Below are positions 5,721-5,734 of a stretch of 5,734 bases of DNA, one piece after another (within the stretch, counting starts at the first letter, position 1; every line of letters begins with the position of its first letter). A model generated the notes under the pieces. The model was not told the DNA's origin and did not search any database. It was given only the letters and a program-made list of their open reading frames with translations. Origin of the DNA: JBBAEA01 sp041656175 (lineage in GTDB: Bacteria; Myxococcota_A; Bradymonadia; UBA4248); contig JBBAEA010000180.1 of NCBI GenBank assembly GCA_041656175.1, positions 1 through 5,734 of the forward strand, in the 5' to 3' direction. The position numbers and the translations under genes were made by a program.

Positions 5721-5734
5721 TTCCTCTGTGTAAC

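Overview
The window holds four protein genes, all on the + strand, tiling 182-5539. They lie between two nearly identical copies of a 91-bp structured repeat at 3-93 and 5630-5720. No RNA gene, CRISPR array, transposase, integrase or plasmid gene was found. The organism cannot be named. A Cys-rich surface lipoprotein with a phosphoesterase-like fold, a PEGA-like membrane-anchored protein, moderate base composition and weak Shine-Dalgarno signals would fit a Gram-negative bacterium of deltaproteobacterial or myxococcal type. That placement is a guess from protein style, not from a marker gene.

Layout. Repeat copy 1 (3-93) is followed by a short non-coding leader. A predicted lipoprotein (182-2077) carries a calcineurin-like metallophosphoesterase fold in which every recognisable metal-ligand position has been replaced; it looks like a pseudoenzyme with a 14-cysteine knob inserted into the fold. 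After 89 bp comes an AI-2E/PerM-type membrane protein (2167-3606) with an enlarged soluble insert. The next 212 bp contain a long imperfect palindrome (3638-3760) flanked on both sides by CCCCC, which looks like a small non-autonomous mobile or structural repeat. Then come a single-pass membrane protein with a beta-rich, PEGA-like extracytoplasmic part (3819-4955) and, 14 bp later, an HD-domain phosphohydrolase-like protein (4970-5539). The tail (5540-5734) holds a series of small hairpins and repeat copy 2.

How the genes may work together. Three of the four products are predicted to sit in the envelope: a surface or periplasmic lipoprotein, a polytopic permease-like protein and a bitopic anchor. 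The fourth is a cytoplasmic HD protein with all expected metal ligands. The 3819-4955 and 4970-5539 pair is close enough for co-transcription. Nothing in the sequence proves that the four act in one pathway. The most notable signals are the complete loss of metal ligands in the phosphoesterase-like lipoprotein, the flanking repeats whose two differences leave the predicted RNA/DNA fold intact, and the large palindrome between genes 2 and 3.
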